Numbered from the stretch's first letter, positions 8,498 through 16,683 are shown. The stretch: DNA of 38,039 bases from Anaerolineales bacterium (GCA_020630175.1 JAHDBW010000002.1:51364-89402); one strand, 5' to 3'. The notes: generated by a model not told the origin, from the sequence alone. Numbers and translations: made by a program.

Positions 8498-10273
8498 TCA
8501 GGCTAACGTTTCTAACTCATCAATAAAGGTGCTAATAAAGTCAAATCCCCCCTGCCAAAAGGCGGGGTCGGTCATATCTACGCCAGCTTCGGTGAGAATA
8601 TGCGTTGGAGACGCGCCGCCACCGTACTTTAGAATCTTAAGATAGCTTGGCACAAAGGCCGCACCTTCCGCCCGATAGCGTTGATACAGTGATAAGACGA
8701 ACAGTTGCCCAAACGCATAGGCATACACATAGAACGGCCAATTGTAAAAGTGTGGAATGCTAACCCACTCCCATTGGAAATGCTCTTCAATTTCAACGGC
8801 GTCCCCAAATTGTTCTTTGAGATTTTCTAAATAAGCCGCGTTGAGCTCGCTCACCGAAGCACCATCTTTGATCATTTGATGGGCGGTTTTTTCCCAGATG
8901 GCAAAGTACGCTTGCCGCATGATGGTGGCATAGTTGTCGTCTAAGAAGTTGCCAATCAGGCTGCGGCGCACGCTAGGATCTTTTTCTTCACTGAGCAGGC
9001 GATCTGTGACGAGCATTTCTGCAAAGGTAGAGGCTGTCTCGGCCAGCGGCAAGCACGGTTGGAATGTGAGAATATCATTCGCTTCACCAGCGTACATATC
9101 GTGGATGGCGTGGCCTAGCTCATGGGCTAAGGTGGCAACGTCATTGGCGCTGTTGTTGTAGTTCATCATCACGTATGGCGTGACATCTGGCAACACGCCA
9201 TAGCAGAACGCACCACCCATTTTGCCGGGGAGCACAGCGCTGTGAATATGATCATCTGTAAATACGCGGGCGGTAATGTCACGCACTTCTGGTGAAAAGT
9301 CATTCATGACATCCAGCACAAGGTTCACGCCTTCGTCATACGTGTATTCTTTTTCGGCAGCGGCTAAGGGCGCGTAAATATCGCAGCGGCGCAGTTTTTC
9401 CATGCCCACTGCATCAGCCTTGAGTGCAAACCAACGTTGGAATACGCCGGTGTTGGCGCGGCAGGTTTCTAGCAAGGCATCTACGGCGGCGTCTGGAATA
9501 TCTTGCGCTTTGTTACGCACAGAAATTGGCGTTGGGAAGCCACGCAGCTTGACGTTTTCTTCATGAAAGTCGCGCACCATGTGGATGTAAATCTGCGCTA
9601 ACACTAAGCCTTGCTCGCCATAGACTTTATACAACTCTTCATAAGCCGCATGGCGGATATCCGCATCTGGCCGGCGGACAAGGTTCATCAGTGCACCACG
9701 GGTTAGCGTTTGCGCTTCACCATCAACAGTCACGGTATACGTGTAGGCGTTGGTGATCATTTCATAGATGTTATTGAGCGCCTTTTGTCCGTTGGAGTCT
9801 TTGGTGTTGATCAGTTGCTCTTGCGCTTCAGGCAGCACAAAGGCCTTGGTGAGCAGCTTCAATTCTAGAAAATAGGCGCTATCACCAGCGGCTTCGATTA
9901 GGCGTTGCGCGGTGGCGTCATCTAATTGCTTGAACCATAGATCAAAAAACAACGTGCGATTTTGCGCTGCGGTGCTGATTTGTTCAATCCGGCCCATAAA
10001 GGCGAGCGCGTCTTGATTTTGCGTTTGCTCTGAAAACCACAGGTATCCGTAGGCATTGAGCGCGTAAATATGCCGCAACATCACGCGGATGTTATCGAGC
10101 ACGGCGTTGAAGTCGGCTGCGGTAATCTCAGCTGTGAGGCTATCCCGTTGGCCTTCAAGCTGTTGAATGGCGGCTTCTAGTTCCGCTAGCGTTTGGTCAA
10201 GTGGAGCGCCACTTGGGGCGGCAAGCAACTCAGTGAGAGACCAAGTGCCTGTTTCATAGGGTGTGGTAGCCAT
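8498..10273 (-). CDS. pepF: M3 family oligoendopeptidase F
   Basis: A 591-residue cytoplasmic zinc metallopeptidase that cuts peptides of roughly 7-20 residues. The zinc site HELGH is at 384-388, with the third ligand glutamate E412 in PLAETASTF, 24 residues later, the M3 (thimet/PepF) arrangement. The N-terminal helical part (about 110-200) is the oligopeptidase F lid domain. The C-terminal catalytic half contains the YVYAYAFGQLFVLSLY stretch typical of the M3B clade. Length is normal for bacterial PepF (about 560-600). The ATG at 10273 has a modest GGAAC 6 nt upstream. It appears to be a single-gene transcription unit with a terminator at 8304-8332. Confidence 0.95.
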   Translation of the reverse strand: MATTPYETGTWSLTELLAAPSGAPLDQTLAELEAAIQQLEGQRDSLTAEITAADFNAVLDNIRVMLRHIYALNAYGYLWFSEQTQNQDALAFMGRIEQISTAAQNRTLFFDLWFKQLDDATAQRLIEAAGDSAYFLELKLLTKAFVLPEAQEQLINTKDSNGQKALNNIYEMITNAYTYTVTVDGEAQTLTRGALMNLVRRPDADIRHAAYEELYKVYGEQGLVLAQIYIHMVRDFHEENVKLRGFPTPISVRNKAQDIPDAAVDALLETCRANTGVFQRWFALKADAVGMEKLRRCDIYAPLAAAEKEYTYDEGVNLVLDVMNDFSPEVRDITARVFTDDHIHSAVLPGKMGGAFCYGVLPDVTPYVMMNYNNSANDVATLAHELGHAIHDMYAGEANDILTFQPCLPLAETASTFAEMLVTDRLLSEEKDPSVRRSLIGNFLDDNYATIMRQAYFAIWEKTAHQMIKDGASVSELNAAYLENLKEQFGDAVEIEEHFQWEWVSIPHFYNWPFYVYAYAFGQLFVLSLYQRYRAEGAAFVPSYLKILKYGGGASPTHILTEAGVDMTDPAFWQGGFDFISTFIDELETLA

Positions 10274-10380
10274 AAACGTGTTCCAGTGAATATTAATCAG
10301 ATAGGGCTGAGTCTACCAAATTGTGTCACCGGCTCACTTTATTTATGGCAACAGTTGAGCATGCACTTGCAAAACAAGCC

Positions 10381-10427
10381 AATAAGGGCGTAGTGCCACC
10401 CCGCTGGGGTGGCATTACACCCTTATT
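10381..10427. repeat. REP-like palindrome, copy 2
   Basis: Two 22-nt arms around a 3-nt GCT loop, differing at only two positions, both wobble-compatible on one strand. The core GTAGTGCCACCCCGC matches copies 1 and 3. It lies between pepF and the R2lox gene, 54 nt past the R2lox stop, with no clear T run, so it may protect mRNA ends rather than terminate. Confidence 0.8.
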
Positions 10428-10481
10428 AGGAACAGATTCTTTATCCAAGCCAGCGGCTAGGAATGTTCTAAGCGACTGACT

Positions 10482-11351
10482 TTATTGCGGAAACAACTCT
10501 GCTGGACTGGTAGTGCGGGCCTGCATCAGTTTGGCGTAGCGCGCCTGATACTGCGTAATGGCATAGCTTGAGAAGTCTTCGAGTTTGAGGCCAAACGGCA
10601 TGACATCATATTGTTGAAAGATCTCATCAATAATCATCAGCGCCATCGGCAACAGTTCGTTTAGCGTCTCTTCTACAGCGTCCCAGACGTTGTCATTATT
10701 ATGAATAAGGCGGCTAAGGAGATAAATGCCGTATGTGATGTGCCGCGATTCATCTTGCTTGAGCAGATAAATGCCTTTTTGTAACGCTGGAAACGCTTGG
10801 CAGCGCTCTAACATGGCGTAGTAAGCATGGTAGCCAGTTTCAGCCAAAACGCCTTCTACAATCATGTTGTATGTAACCGAGGCGCGCGCTTGCGCAATGG
10901 GCGAGGTATCCGTCAACAACGCGTTGAGTGCCGTTGGCAGTTTGTCTTTGAACAGCATCTGATAAATCGGCGTTTCAAACGCGGTGAGGTCAGGCACATC
11001 AACCACCACTTCTGTTAGAAAGCGCTGGAAAAAATCGACATGCTTGGCTTCTTCCCACAAAAAGCTGGTGAGATACATTTCTTCTTCTAGCCGACCCTCT
11101 TGCGCAATGGTCATGATGAGCGGTAGTAGATCTAACGTGACGGCTTCTTCACCGCTTTGAAACAACGTGGTGAGGTGTAATAAAACGCGCTTTTCTAGCG
11201 GATCTAAAGTTTGCCAGTTGGTGTGATCTAGCGTGAAATCTAAGTCACTTGGATTCCAAACACCCAGCGTTTTAGATTTTTCAAATAGCCGCAGTGGCAG
11301 TGATTTTCGGTCAAGCCCCTGCGCAGTGGTTGTAAATGTTGTCCGTGTCAT
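10482..11351 (-). CDS. R2-like ligand-binding oxidase (R2lox)
   Basis: A 289-residue ferritin-like protein. In databases such genes are often labelled ribonucleotide reductase small subunit, but this belongs to the R2lox family, which binds a mixed Mn/Fe centre plus a fatty-acid-like ligand. All expected ligands are present: E68 (FQSGEEAVTLD), E101 and H104 (WEEAKHVDF), E166 (IVEGVLAETG), E201 and H204 (KQDESRHITYG). The residues that form the Val-Tyr ether cross-link in characterised R2lox are also present, V71 and Y161. No catalytic RNR large subunit is nearby. The ATG at 11351 has a GGGGG-type ribosome site within AGATAGGGGG. The gene is divergent from an MBL hydrolase, and the 94-base interval carries a symmetrical inverted repeat. 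Physiological substrate unknown. Confidence 0.93.
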   Translation of the reverse strand: MTRTTFTTTAQGLDRKSLPLRLFEKSKTLGVWNPSDLDFTLDHTNWQTLDPLEKRVLLHLTTLFQSGEEAVTLDLLPLIMTIAQEGRLEEEMYLTSFLWEEAKHVDFFQRFLTEVVVDVPDLTAFETPIYQMLFKDKLPTALNALLTDTSPIAQARASVTYNMIVEGVLAETGYHAYYAMLERCQAFPALQKGIYLLKQDESRHITYGIYLLSRLIHNNDNVWDAVEETLNELLPMALMIIDEIFQQYDVMPFGLKLEDFSSYAITQYQARYAKLMQARTTSPAELFPQ

Positions 11352-11364
11352 TTATAGATTGCCC

Positions 11365-11437
11365 CCTATCTAAAATCATTCAGAGCGGTCTAGAATAACA
11401 ACAGACCTTCAGAATAGCCATTGCATTTTTAGATAGG
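11365..11437. promoter_or_regulatory. Inverted repeat flanking the R2lox/MBL divergent promoter
   Basis: The 11-mer CCTATCTAAAA (11365-11375) recurs inverted as TTTTAGATAGG (11427-11437), one arm just before each start codon. Both arms include part of the gene's ribosome-binding region. The symmetry suggests a shared regulator or a shared leader motif controlling both genes. Confidence 0.6.
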
Positions 11438-11445
11438 ATACCGTT

Positions 11446-12057
11446 ATGAGCCTCAAACTTCGTATGCGTCACGTTGGTGAGTGGCAAATGAATACTTACG
11501 CGCTTGTTTGTTCAGACACGCAACAAAGCGTCTTGATTGACCCCGGTGATGATCCCGCTGTTTTAACAGAAATGTTAGCGGGAACTAATCCGATTGCGAT
11601 TTGGGTAACCCACACACATTCAGACCATATCGGCGCGTTAGTACCGATGCGGCAGGCCTTACAAGTCCCTGTTGTGGCGCATGAATTTGCCCATCACATT
11701 CAGCCGGATATCGTTGTTACAACCGGTGCGCAGGTTGCATTAGGCCGCCATACATTTGACGTACATTACGCGCCCGGACACATTGCAGATCAGGTTTGTT
11801 TTACACAACGTGCGGGCAACCTTGCCATTGTTGGCGACACTATTTTTGCCGGTGGACCGGGCCGAACATGGTCTCCAGATGGGTTCAAGACCACAATCAA
11901 CACCCTAAAAACCGTTGTCTTACCGTGGGCAGACGCAACGCAATGCTATCCCGGCCACGGTCCTGATTTTCAGCTGGGGACAGTCCGGGCAGCAGTCAAT
12001 GCCTTTGTTGCCAAAGATCATGGCGACTTTTACGGCGATGCCGAGTGGGCGCAGTAA
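11446..12057 (+). CDS. Metallo-beta-lactamase fold hydrolase (glyoxalase II-like)
   Basis: A 203-residue MBL-fold hydrolase. The dinuclear metal motif THTHSDH gives H56, H58, D60 and H61; further ligands are H112 (APGHIADQ), D131 (VGDTIFAGGPGRT) and H171 (CYPGHGPD). The set and spacing fit the short glyoxalase II-like / hydroxyacylglutathione hydrolase group that acts on thioesters, though many members have other substrates. AGGATA lies 8 nt before the ATG at 11446. It is transcribed divergently from R2lox and shares the inverted repeat between them, suggesting a common pathway, perhaps lipid or acyl-thioester metabolism; this is inference. Confidence 0.92.
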   Translation: MSLKLRMRHVGEWQMNTYALVCSDTQQSVLIDPGDDPAVLTEMLAGTNPIAIWVTHTHSDHIGALVPMRQALQVPVVAHEFAHHIQPDIVVTTGAQVALGRHTFDVHYAPGHIADQVCFTQRAGNLAIVGDTIFAGGPGRTWSPDGFKTTINTLKTVVLPWADATQCYPGHGPDFQLGTVRAAVNAFVAKDHGDFYGDAEWAQ

Positions 12058-12084
12058 GTGGCTTGCACTCAAGTTAAATAAAAA

Positions 12085-12105
12085 GAGCCGCCTGCATGGC
12101 GGCTC
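12085..12105 (-). terminator. Hairpin terminator, minus orientation
   Basis: GAGCCGCC / GGCGGCTC with a 5-nt loop, followed on the minus strand by TTTTTATTTAA. It can end the glsB-like transcript (stop at 12214). There is no T run on the plus strand, so termination of the MBL gene is less clear. Confidence 0.75.
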
Positions 12106-12106
12106 C

Positions 12107-12160
12107 ATAGGCATCAAGTTGAGGACTAATCGTGACCAGTCGGCTAGCCTTGACGCCTAT
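12107..12160. repeat. Inverted repeat in the MBL/glsB gap
   Basis: ATAGGCATCAAG (12107-12118) pairs with CTTGACGCCTAT (12149-12160), 11 of 12 positions, around a 30-nt loop. It lies between the terminator and the glsB-like stop. The role is unknown. Confidence 0.4.
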
Positions 12161-12213
12161 AGACCATCGTTTTAGGATGGGCTTTCATAATTGTTTTGAG
12201 GAACAAGTGAGGG

Positions 12214-12477
12214 CTAGCGGCGGCGGAACACGAAGCCGATAATGATAAGCAAAATCACTGCGCCAACAAAGGCTGTGCCGATCATCCCAAGGATGCCGCT
12301 GCCGATGGTGATACCCAGTGTACTTGATAGCCAGCCACCAATAAAACCGCCTAACAAGCCGACTAGAATATTGCCAATAATGCCAAAGCTGCCGCGGCGC
12401 ATCACAATGCCTGCTAGCCAGCCCGCAATACCGCCAATAATCAACGATGTAATTAGGGGAATAAGTTCCATTTCCAT
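12214..12477 (-). CDS. GlsB/YeaQ/YmgE family membrane protein
   Basis: An 87-residue integral membrane protein with three hydrophobic helices rich in Gly: IIGGIAGWLAGIVMRR, GIIGNILVGLLGGFIGGWL and the C-terminal GMIGTAFVGAVILLIIIGFVFRRR. This is the transglycosylase-associated / GlsB stress-protein family, small envelope proteins often induced by general stress; the biochemical role is not settled. The start at 12477 is chosen because GGAGG lies 6 nt upstream; the open frame nine codons longer lacks such a site. The gene stands alone between the MBL hydrolase (convergent) and the oxygenase (divergent). Confidence 0.92.
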   Translation of the reverse strand: MEMELIPLITSLIIGGIAGWLAGIVMRRGSFGIIGNILVGLLGGFIGGWLSSTLGITIGSGILGMIGTAFVGAVILLIIIGFVFRRR

Positions 12478-12605
12478 ACAATACCTCCAAAGATCGGATC
12501 GCACGCACTGGTCAAACCTTGGCGTGCCTTACTAATTCTATAGCGCTAAAACCAGCGCCAGTTAACTCTTTAGACACCTAATCCTTTCCAACGACACCCA
12601 ACCCT

Positions 12606-13517
12606 ATGCAAATTCCAGTCATCAACCTGGCTCCATTTTTAGACGGTTCAGACAAGCAAGCAGTCGCAAGCCAAATTCGCCAAGCTTGCACGGATATTGG
12701 ATTCTTTACGATTGCAGGGCACGGCATTCCGTTAAACATTGTAGAAGCTGCCAATGCCGCCGCGCAGCAATTCTTTGATCAGCCGCCTGCCGCGAAGCAC
12801 GCCATGCAGGCAGCGGGTGGTATGGGCTATATTGGGCAAGCCGGTGAGAATTTAGGTGCCAGCTTAGATGATGCCACCAGCGTTGATGTTAAAGAATCAC
12901 TCAATCTAACCCTGCCAATTACTGCTGACATCTGGCCGGCAACACCCTCTCAGTTACAAGCCGATTGCGCCGCTTACTACCAAGCCCTGTTACAGCTTTC
13001 TGCACAATTGATGCAACTCTTCGCCTTGGCGTTAGACCTGCCAGAAGATTGGTTTGCCGACAAGACCAACGCCCCCCGCACCATTCTAAGATTATTGAAT
13101 TACCCGGCTGTTGCTGGGGCTGCAACCTCACGTGCTGGCGCCCATACAGACTATGGCACGCTCACTATTCTCTGGTCGCCCGATTCGCGTGGCTTGCAGG
13201 CCAAGTCGCGGGCAGGGAACTGGATTGATATCACCGCGCCACGGGAACACTTTATTATCAATATTGGGGATCTGATGATGAACTGGACTAACGATCAGTG
13301 GTTGTCTACGCTGCACCGGGTTGTGCCGCATCCGGATACGCAGGGCCAGCGCAGACAGTCAATGGCGTTCTTTCATAACCCGAATGCTAATGCCACCATT
13401 GCTTGTATTGAGTCCTGTACAGACGCCAGTTCGCCGCCTAAATATGCCCCGATTCTTGCCAAAGATCATCTAGAAATGAAAATTGCCAAGAGCTTGGGGC
13501 AAGACGTTAAGCTTTAA
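12606..13517 (+). CDS. Fe(II)/2-oxoglutarate-type oxygenase, isopenicillin N synthase family
   Basis: A 303-residue double-stranded beta-helix oxygenase. It starts with the family-typical IPVINLAPF strand and has a DIGFFTIAGHGIP motif at 30-42. The iron ligands are H180 and D182 (GAHTDYGTLT) and H237 (TLHRVV); R250 and S252 (RRQSMAFF) form the Arg-x-Ser motif that binds the 2-oxoglutarate carboxylate. These enzymes hydroxylate, desaturate or cyclise small molecules; no biosynthetic cluster surrounds it, so the substrate is unknown. No Shine-Dalgarno sequence precedes the ATG at 12606, and no clear -10 lies at leaderless distance. It runs tail to tail into the mscS-like gene with only 5 nt between stops. 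Confidence 0.9.
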   Translation: MQIPVINLAPFLDGSDKQAVASQIRQACTDIGFFTIAGHGIPLNIVEAANAAAQQFFDQPPAAKHAMQAAGGMGYIGQAGENLGASLDDATSVDVKESLNLTLPITADIWPATPSQLQADCAAYYQALLQLSAQLMQLFALALDLPEDWFADKTNAPRTILRLLNYPAVAGAATSRAGAHTDYGTLTILWSPDSRGLQAKSRAGNWIDITAPREHFIINIGDLMMNWTNDQWLSTLHRVVPHPDTQGQRRQSMAFFHNPNANATIACIESCTDASSPPKYAPILAKDHLEMKIAKSLGQDVKL

Positions 13518-13522
13518 CACGC

Positions 13523-14299
13523 TTATTCATCGAAGGCAATCGCGTTTTTCTCTAAGTATTCGTGAGCAAGCTCTAACATGCGTGGGCGCAGTTCTGCCGC
13601 ATGCCCATAGCGGGATTTGGCCACAATGGCTAATTCAGATCCATCCTCACCATCCCCTAAAACTTGCCAAGGTGCGATCAAATTTGGTAATTGTGCAACG
13701 GCTTCTGTTGAATAGCCATCTAGCAAGTCTGCGGCTCGGCCGCTGTCTGTTGGCTTAACGTTTAGCCGCACTTTTACAATGGAATAATCGCTGCGACTAA
13801 AGTTACGCACAACGCGGATCTCACCGTTTGGCACAATAAACAATTCGCCAAAATTAGAGCGCATTTCTGTATTGCGTAAGGTTACTGTTTCTACAACGCC
13901 TTCCACGCCAGCAATGACAATTTTGTCACCAACCCGAAAACTATCATCAAACATCAACGTGATACCCGTTAGCCAATCGCTCACAATGGACCGCACGCTT
14001 AGTCCAAACGCTGCACTACATAAGCCAACCATCCACAGCAGCGTGTCCACATCAATAAACAAAGCGCCAATTGAAAGTGTTGCCAGGCCATATGCAATAA
14101 AGCTGATCACACTTGCCAACAACCCTTGCAGTGTTTGGCGGCGATTATGGTCTAGAACCATAAGCCGGATGCGGAAAAAATGTTTTGCCAGTGGCACGCT
14201 TGCCAACTGTACGCAACGCGCGATTCCGTAGAAAAGAACGATACGCAGCAAATAACTGTACCAAATGGGTGTTGCTAACAAATCTGTAATGGCTTGCAT
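13523..14299 (-). CDS. MscS family mechanosensitive ion channel
   Basis: A 258-residue small-conductance mechanosensitive channel that releases solutes on hypo-osmotic shock. There are three N-terminal transmembrane segments. The pore region and MscS beta domain follow (GLCSAAFGLSVRSIVSDWLTGITLMFDDSFRVGDKIVI, then GVVETVTLRNTEMRSNFGELFIVPNGEI), and a C-terminal alpha/beta domain closes the chain. This is the compact MscS form without extra periplasmic domains. The start at 14299 is preferred: TACAAT (14311-14306) lies exactly 6 nt before it, suggesting a leaderless transcript. A TTG six codons upstream is the alternative and has no ribosome site. Confidence 0.9.
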   Translation of the reverse strand: MQAITDLLATPIWYSYLLRIVLFYGIARCVQLASVPLAKHFFRIRLMVLDHNRRQTLQGLLASVISFIAYGLATLSIGALFIDVDTLLWMVGLCSAAFGLSVRSIVSDWLTGITLMFDDSFRVGDKIVIAGVEGVVETVTLRNTEMRSNFGELFIVPNGEIRVVRNFSRSDYSIVKVRLNVKPTDSGRAADLLDGYSTEAVAQLPNLIAPWQVLGDGEDGSELAIVAKSRYGHAAELRPRMLELAHEYLEKNAIAFDE

Positions 14300-14317
14300 C
14301 CCTAAATTGTAGAACAA

Positions 14318-14992
14318 ACTGCACTGAATACCACCAGCAAAATATTCACCGCCATTGGCGCGATCAGGTCTAATCCGTAGTCAGACCCATGTAGTTTATT
14401 CAACTGAGAGGTTTAAGAGGGGGCTAAACTTTCACGGATGTTTTTACTAAATTTGCTGAATATGCAGGAAAAATTGTGCATCTTAATCGAATTCAGGTAA
14501 AATTTGTTTAATGGTCAACCCATTAATTCTAAGAAGGCATACTTTTTGCAATACTAAATTGATGAGGCTATGTAATAACTTACTTCGCTTATACCTACAA
14601 GTTGTTCGCTCTATAGACCTTCGGTATTTATAAAACTAAATAGCACGTCAAAGCCCTCTATTCCAACGCCATCGGCCAACCTTTACAGAGCAAGGCAGTG
14701 ATAGTGATGTATACGGATTGTTTTTCGCACCGTTCTGGCAAACTATTTCACTGTATTTTTATCTTGTTTCTGTGGCAGCCCTGTTCGTTAACCACTTCCT
14801 GATATTTTCCGGCGTGCTTAGGCCTAACTTCTGTTAGGTTGTACCTTATCGTTAATAGACTTGCCCAAGCTAAATTGGGGGAGTTTGACGTCTATTTGGT
14901 ATCTATTTCTAGTTTTCACGCCACTTTCTCAATACACTCGATGCTTATTTTGTGGGAATGCTAAGCATCATTACATTGCTCAAGTGGGAAGA
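14318..14992. other. 675-base AT-rich intergenic region
   Basis: I see no gene here. It contains a small hairpin CCTAACTTCTGTTAGG (14822-14837) and a perfect 8-bp inverted repeat GATGCTTA / TAAGCATC (14940-14969) that ends about 24 nt before the start of the response regulator gene. The reading frame of that regulator stays open back to 14861, but no ribosome site supports an earlier start. Confidence 0.6.
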
Positions 14993-15373
14993 ATGACCAA
15001 ACGAATACTCTATATTGAAGATGATAAGGATATGATCACACTCATGACCCTCATCCTTAGTAAACGTAAATACAAAGTGATTGCCGCAGAAGATGGCGTG
15101 GTTGGATTAAAGTATTTAGAAAAGTCTGTGCCAGACTTAGTGTTGCTGGATCTGATGATGCCGCGCATGAATGGCCAAGAAGTGATCCAGGTTATTAGGC
15201 AAACGCGTGAGTTAAGTCATATGCCAATCGTGTTGATTTCAGCGCGTCAAGACGAAGCACTAGAGCTTACAGAGAGCTTCCCCAAAGGGATTACTGCTTA
15301 TATCGCTAAGCCTTTTCATGTTGATGATGTGTTAGCTGTGATTGATAATGCGCTTGGCAAACGGTTGAACTAA
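14993..15373 (+). CDS. Single-domain response regulator (CheY-like receiver)
   Basis: A 126-residue receiver domain with no output domain. The acidic pair is D10 and D11 (YIEDDKDM), the phospho-acceptor aspartate is D53 (LLDLMMPRMNG), the switch serine is S83 (VLISAR) and the conserved lysine is K106 (AKPF). It should be phosphorylated by a histidine kinase elsewhere and act through protein contacts. The ATG at 14993 is preceded by GGGAAGA; the open frame upstream (to 14861) encodes unlikely residues and would place a 44-residue tail before the first beta strand. It overlaps the 3' end of the convergent methyltransferase by 4 nt. Confidence 0.92.
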   Translation: MTKRILYIEDDKDMITLMTLILSKRKYKVIAAEDGVVGLKYLEKSVPDLVLLDLMMPRMNGQEVIQVIRQTRELSHMPIVLISARQDEALELTESFPKGITAYIAKPFHVDDVLAVIDNALGKRLN

Positions 15374-16068
15374 CACTTACGATACACGTGCAAACTTTGG
15401 GTTTCATGGTCGCATAACGTGGCCTGCGGATACATTGCGCGGTACTCTTCAGCCAGTGTAAGCGCGGCTTCAAGCGGGTCTGAATCTAACGTTACGCTAC
15501 GCTGATAAGCGACCCAAGCCGCATAATCTTCTAGCGCGTGCGTCATTTGATCTGCTTCTGTGACGAGGCATTCAAAGTCACGCCGCTCCACCATTACTGC
15601 TAACGATTCAAGACAGGTGTTGAGCACGATCTCAAAGTTTGGGAACGGCGCTGGAACGCGAAACAATTCTTTGCCAGCCGCGTCACGGCCTAAGATGGTG
15701 GTGCTGCGCGGCAAAATAAACCAGAGTAAGCCCCGGTCTGTTAGCGCATTGTTGAGCTTGTCTAGCAATGGCAGTAAGGCGCTCACGGCGCCTGTGCTGT
15801 CCATTCATCAATACGAACGATGCAATAAGATGATATCGAAGCTGTTTGCGGGCAGGGCTACGTTTTGGAGCGTGTCGCAGATAAAGGTTGGGCGTAACGC
15901 GGCATCCCATTGCGCTTCAAAGCTGGCAATACTATCCGGTTCAGGCTCTAGCACGGTCAGCGCGTCTGCTTGCGTCACGTATTGGCGTTCATATTGCCCG
16001 TCACGCGGGCCAATTGATAAAACGCGCTTGTTGAAGAACGGCAGTTGATGAATCGTTTTTGTCCACAT
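15370..16068 (-). pseudogene. Class I SAM-dependent methyltransferase split by two in-frame stops
   Basis: A single reading frame from 16068 to 15370 encodes a methyltransferase interrupted by TGA TGA at 15810-15805. The first 86 residues carry the nucleotide-binding half: RVLSIGPRDGQY (motif I), VLEPEPDSI (motif II) and DTLQNVALPANSFDIILLHRSY. The next ATG directly follows the two stops and starts a 144-residue piece with LLPLLDKLNNALTDRGLLWFILPR, the expected continuation of the Rossmann fold. Aligned to the usual family pattern the two stops fall where VLEH-type residues occur, so nothing else seems missing. It is either a recent pseudogene, a split enzyme made by reinitiation at TGATGAATG, or a recoded gene. 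TATAAT lies 6 nt before the first ATG. Confidence 0.7.
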
Positions 16069-16074
16069 GCGCTG

Positions 16075-16080
16075 ATTATA
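16075..16080 (-). promoter_or_regulatory. -10 hexamer of a leaderless methyltransferase transcript
   Basis: A perfect TATAAT on the minus strand ends exactly 6 nt before the ATG at 16068, placing the transcription start at or next to the A of the start codon. Only a weak -35 is visible. Confidence 0.6.
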
Positions 16081-16094
16081 GCGGCTGTTCTACG

Positions 16095-16541
16095 CTATGG
16101 AATCACGCGCCACAACCACACTAGCGCTAAGCAGCCTTTGGCAGACCATGCCAATGTCCGCAGCCAGTTTGTGTTGACAAGCCGTCGATAGGCACCATCC
16201 TCAAAGCCGTGCATCAGAACGTTATGCTGCGGTACAGATAAAAAGAACGTTGTGCCCCAAGCAACTGCTAATAAAATTAGGCCGAGTAATGCGCTTTGCC
16301 AAGTAATTTGTTCTGGCCGCGTGAGGAAAAGCAATGCCGTAACTGCCGCCTCCGCTAACATCACCGGCACTACGATGATGCTAATACGCCAGTTGTGCTC
16401 CGCTGCATACGCCACAAACCGTTCCAGCCCAACGCCATTAAACAACGGGTAGTGCACCACCTGAATTGTCCAAATCAGCCCCACCATAAATAGCGTTGTG
16501 GCCGTGTGCAACAGCAATAACAATTTGTGTTCAAGCGCCAT
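16095..16541 (-). CDS. Small four-helix membrane protein
   Basis: A 148-residue integral membrane protein with four predicted helices: LLLLLHTATTLFMVGLIW, IIVVPVMLAEAAVTALLFL, ALLGLILLAVAWGTTFFLSV, and the C-terminal TLAWSAKGCLALVWLW. Charged loops contain QVVHYPLF, RFVAYAAEHNWRIS and PQHNVLMHGFEDGAYRRLV. The layout resembles DUF1772/anthrone oxygenase-like four-helix proteins, but the assignment is weak. The start at 16541 follows AGGAA at 10 nt; the frame is open 37 codons further but that stretch includes a palindromic element and reads like non-coding sequence. It lies 26 nt upstream of the split methyltransferase on the same strand. Confidence 0.7.
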   Translation of the reverse strand: MALEHKLLLLLHTATTLFMVGLIWTIQVVHYPLFNGVGLERFVAYAAEHNWRISIIVVPVMLAEAAVTALLFLTRPEQITWQSALLGLILLAVAWGTTFFLSVPQHNVLMHGFEDGAYRRLVNTNWLRTLAWSAKGCLALVWLWRVIP

Positions 16542-16554
16542 ACTATTGAAGTTC

Positions 16555-16565
16555 CTAGTGTCACT
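16555..16565. promoter_or_regulatory. TAGTGTCACTA palindrome upstream of membrane protein gene
   Basis: An 11-bp perfect palindrome lies about 14 nt upstream of the ATG at 16541, adjoining its ribosome site. It could be an operator. It also resembles half of the REP-like core, possibly by chance. Confidence 0.35.
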
Positions 16566-16683
16566 AAAAAATGAAAAGAGTGGAATCAATTGTATTGCTT
16601 TTACAGCGCCGCGTAAGCGTAGAAACACGGCTAGCTGTGTTTCTACGCTCATAACATTTGATTGCTAACTTTGCACACGCAAC

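Noticed and set aside
10482-11351. Ribonucleotide reductase small subunit
   Set aside because: The ligand set, Val-Tyr cross-link residues and length match R2lox, and no large subunit is nearby.
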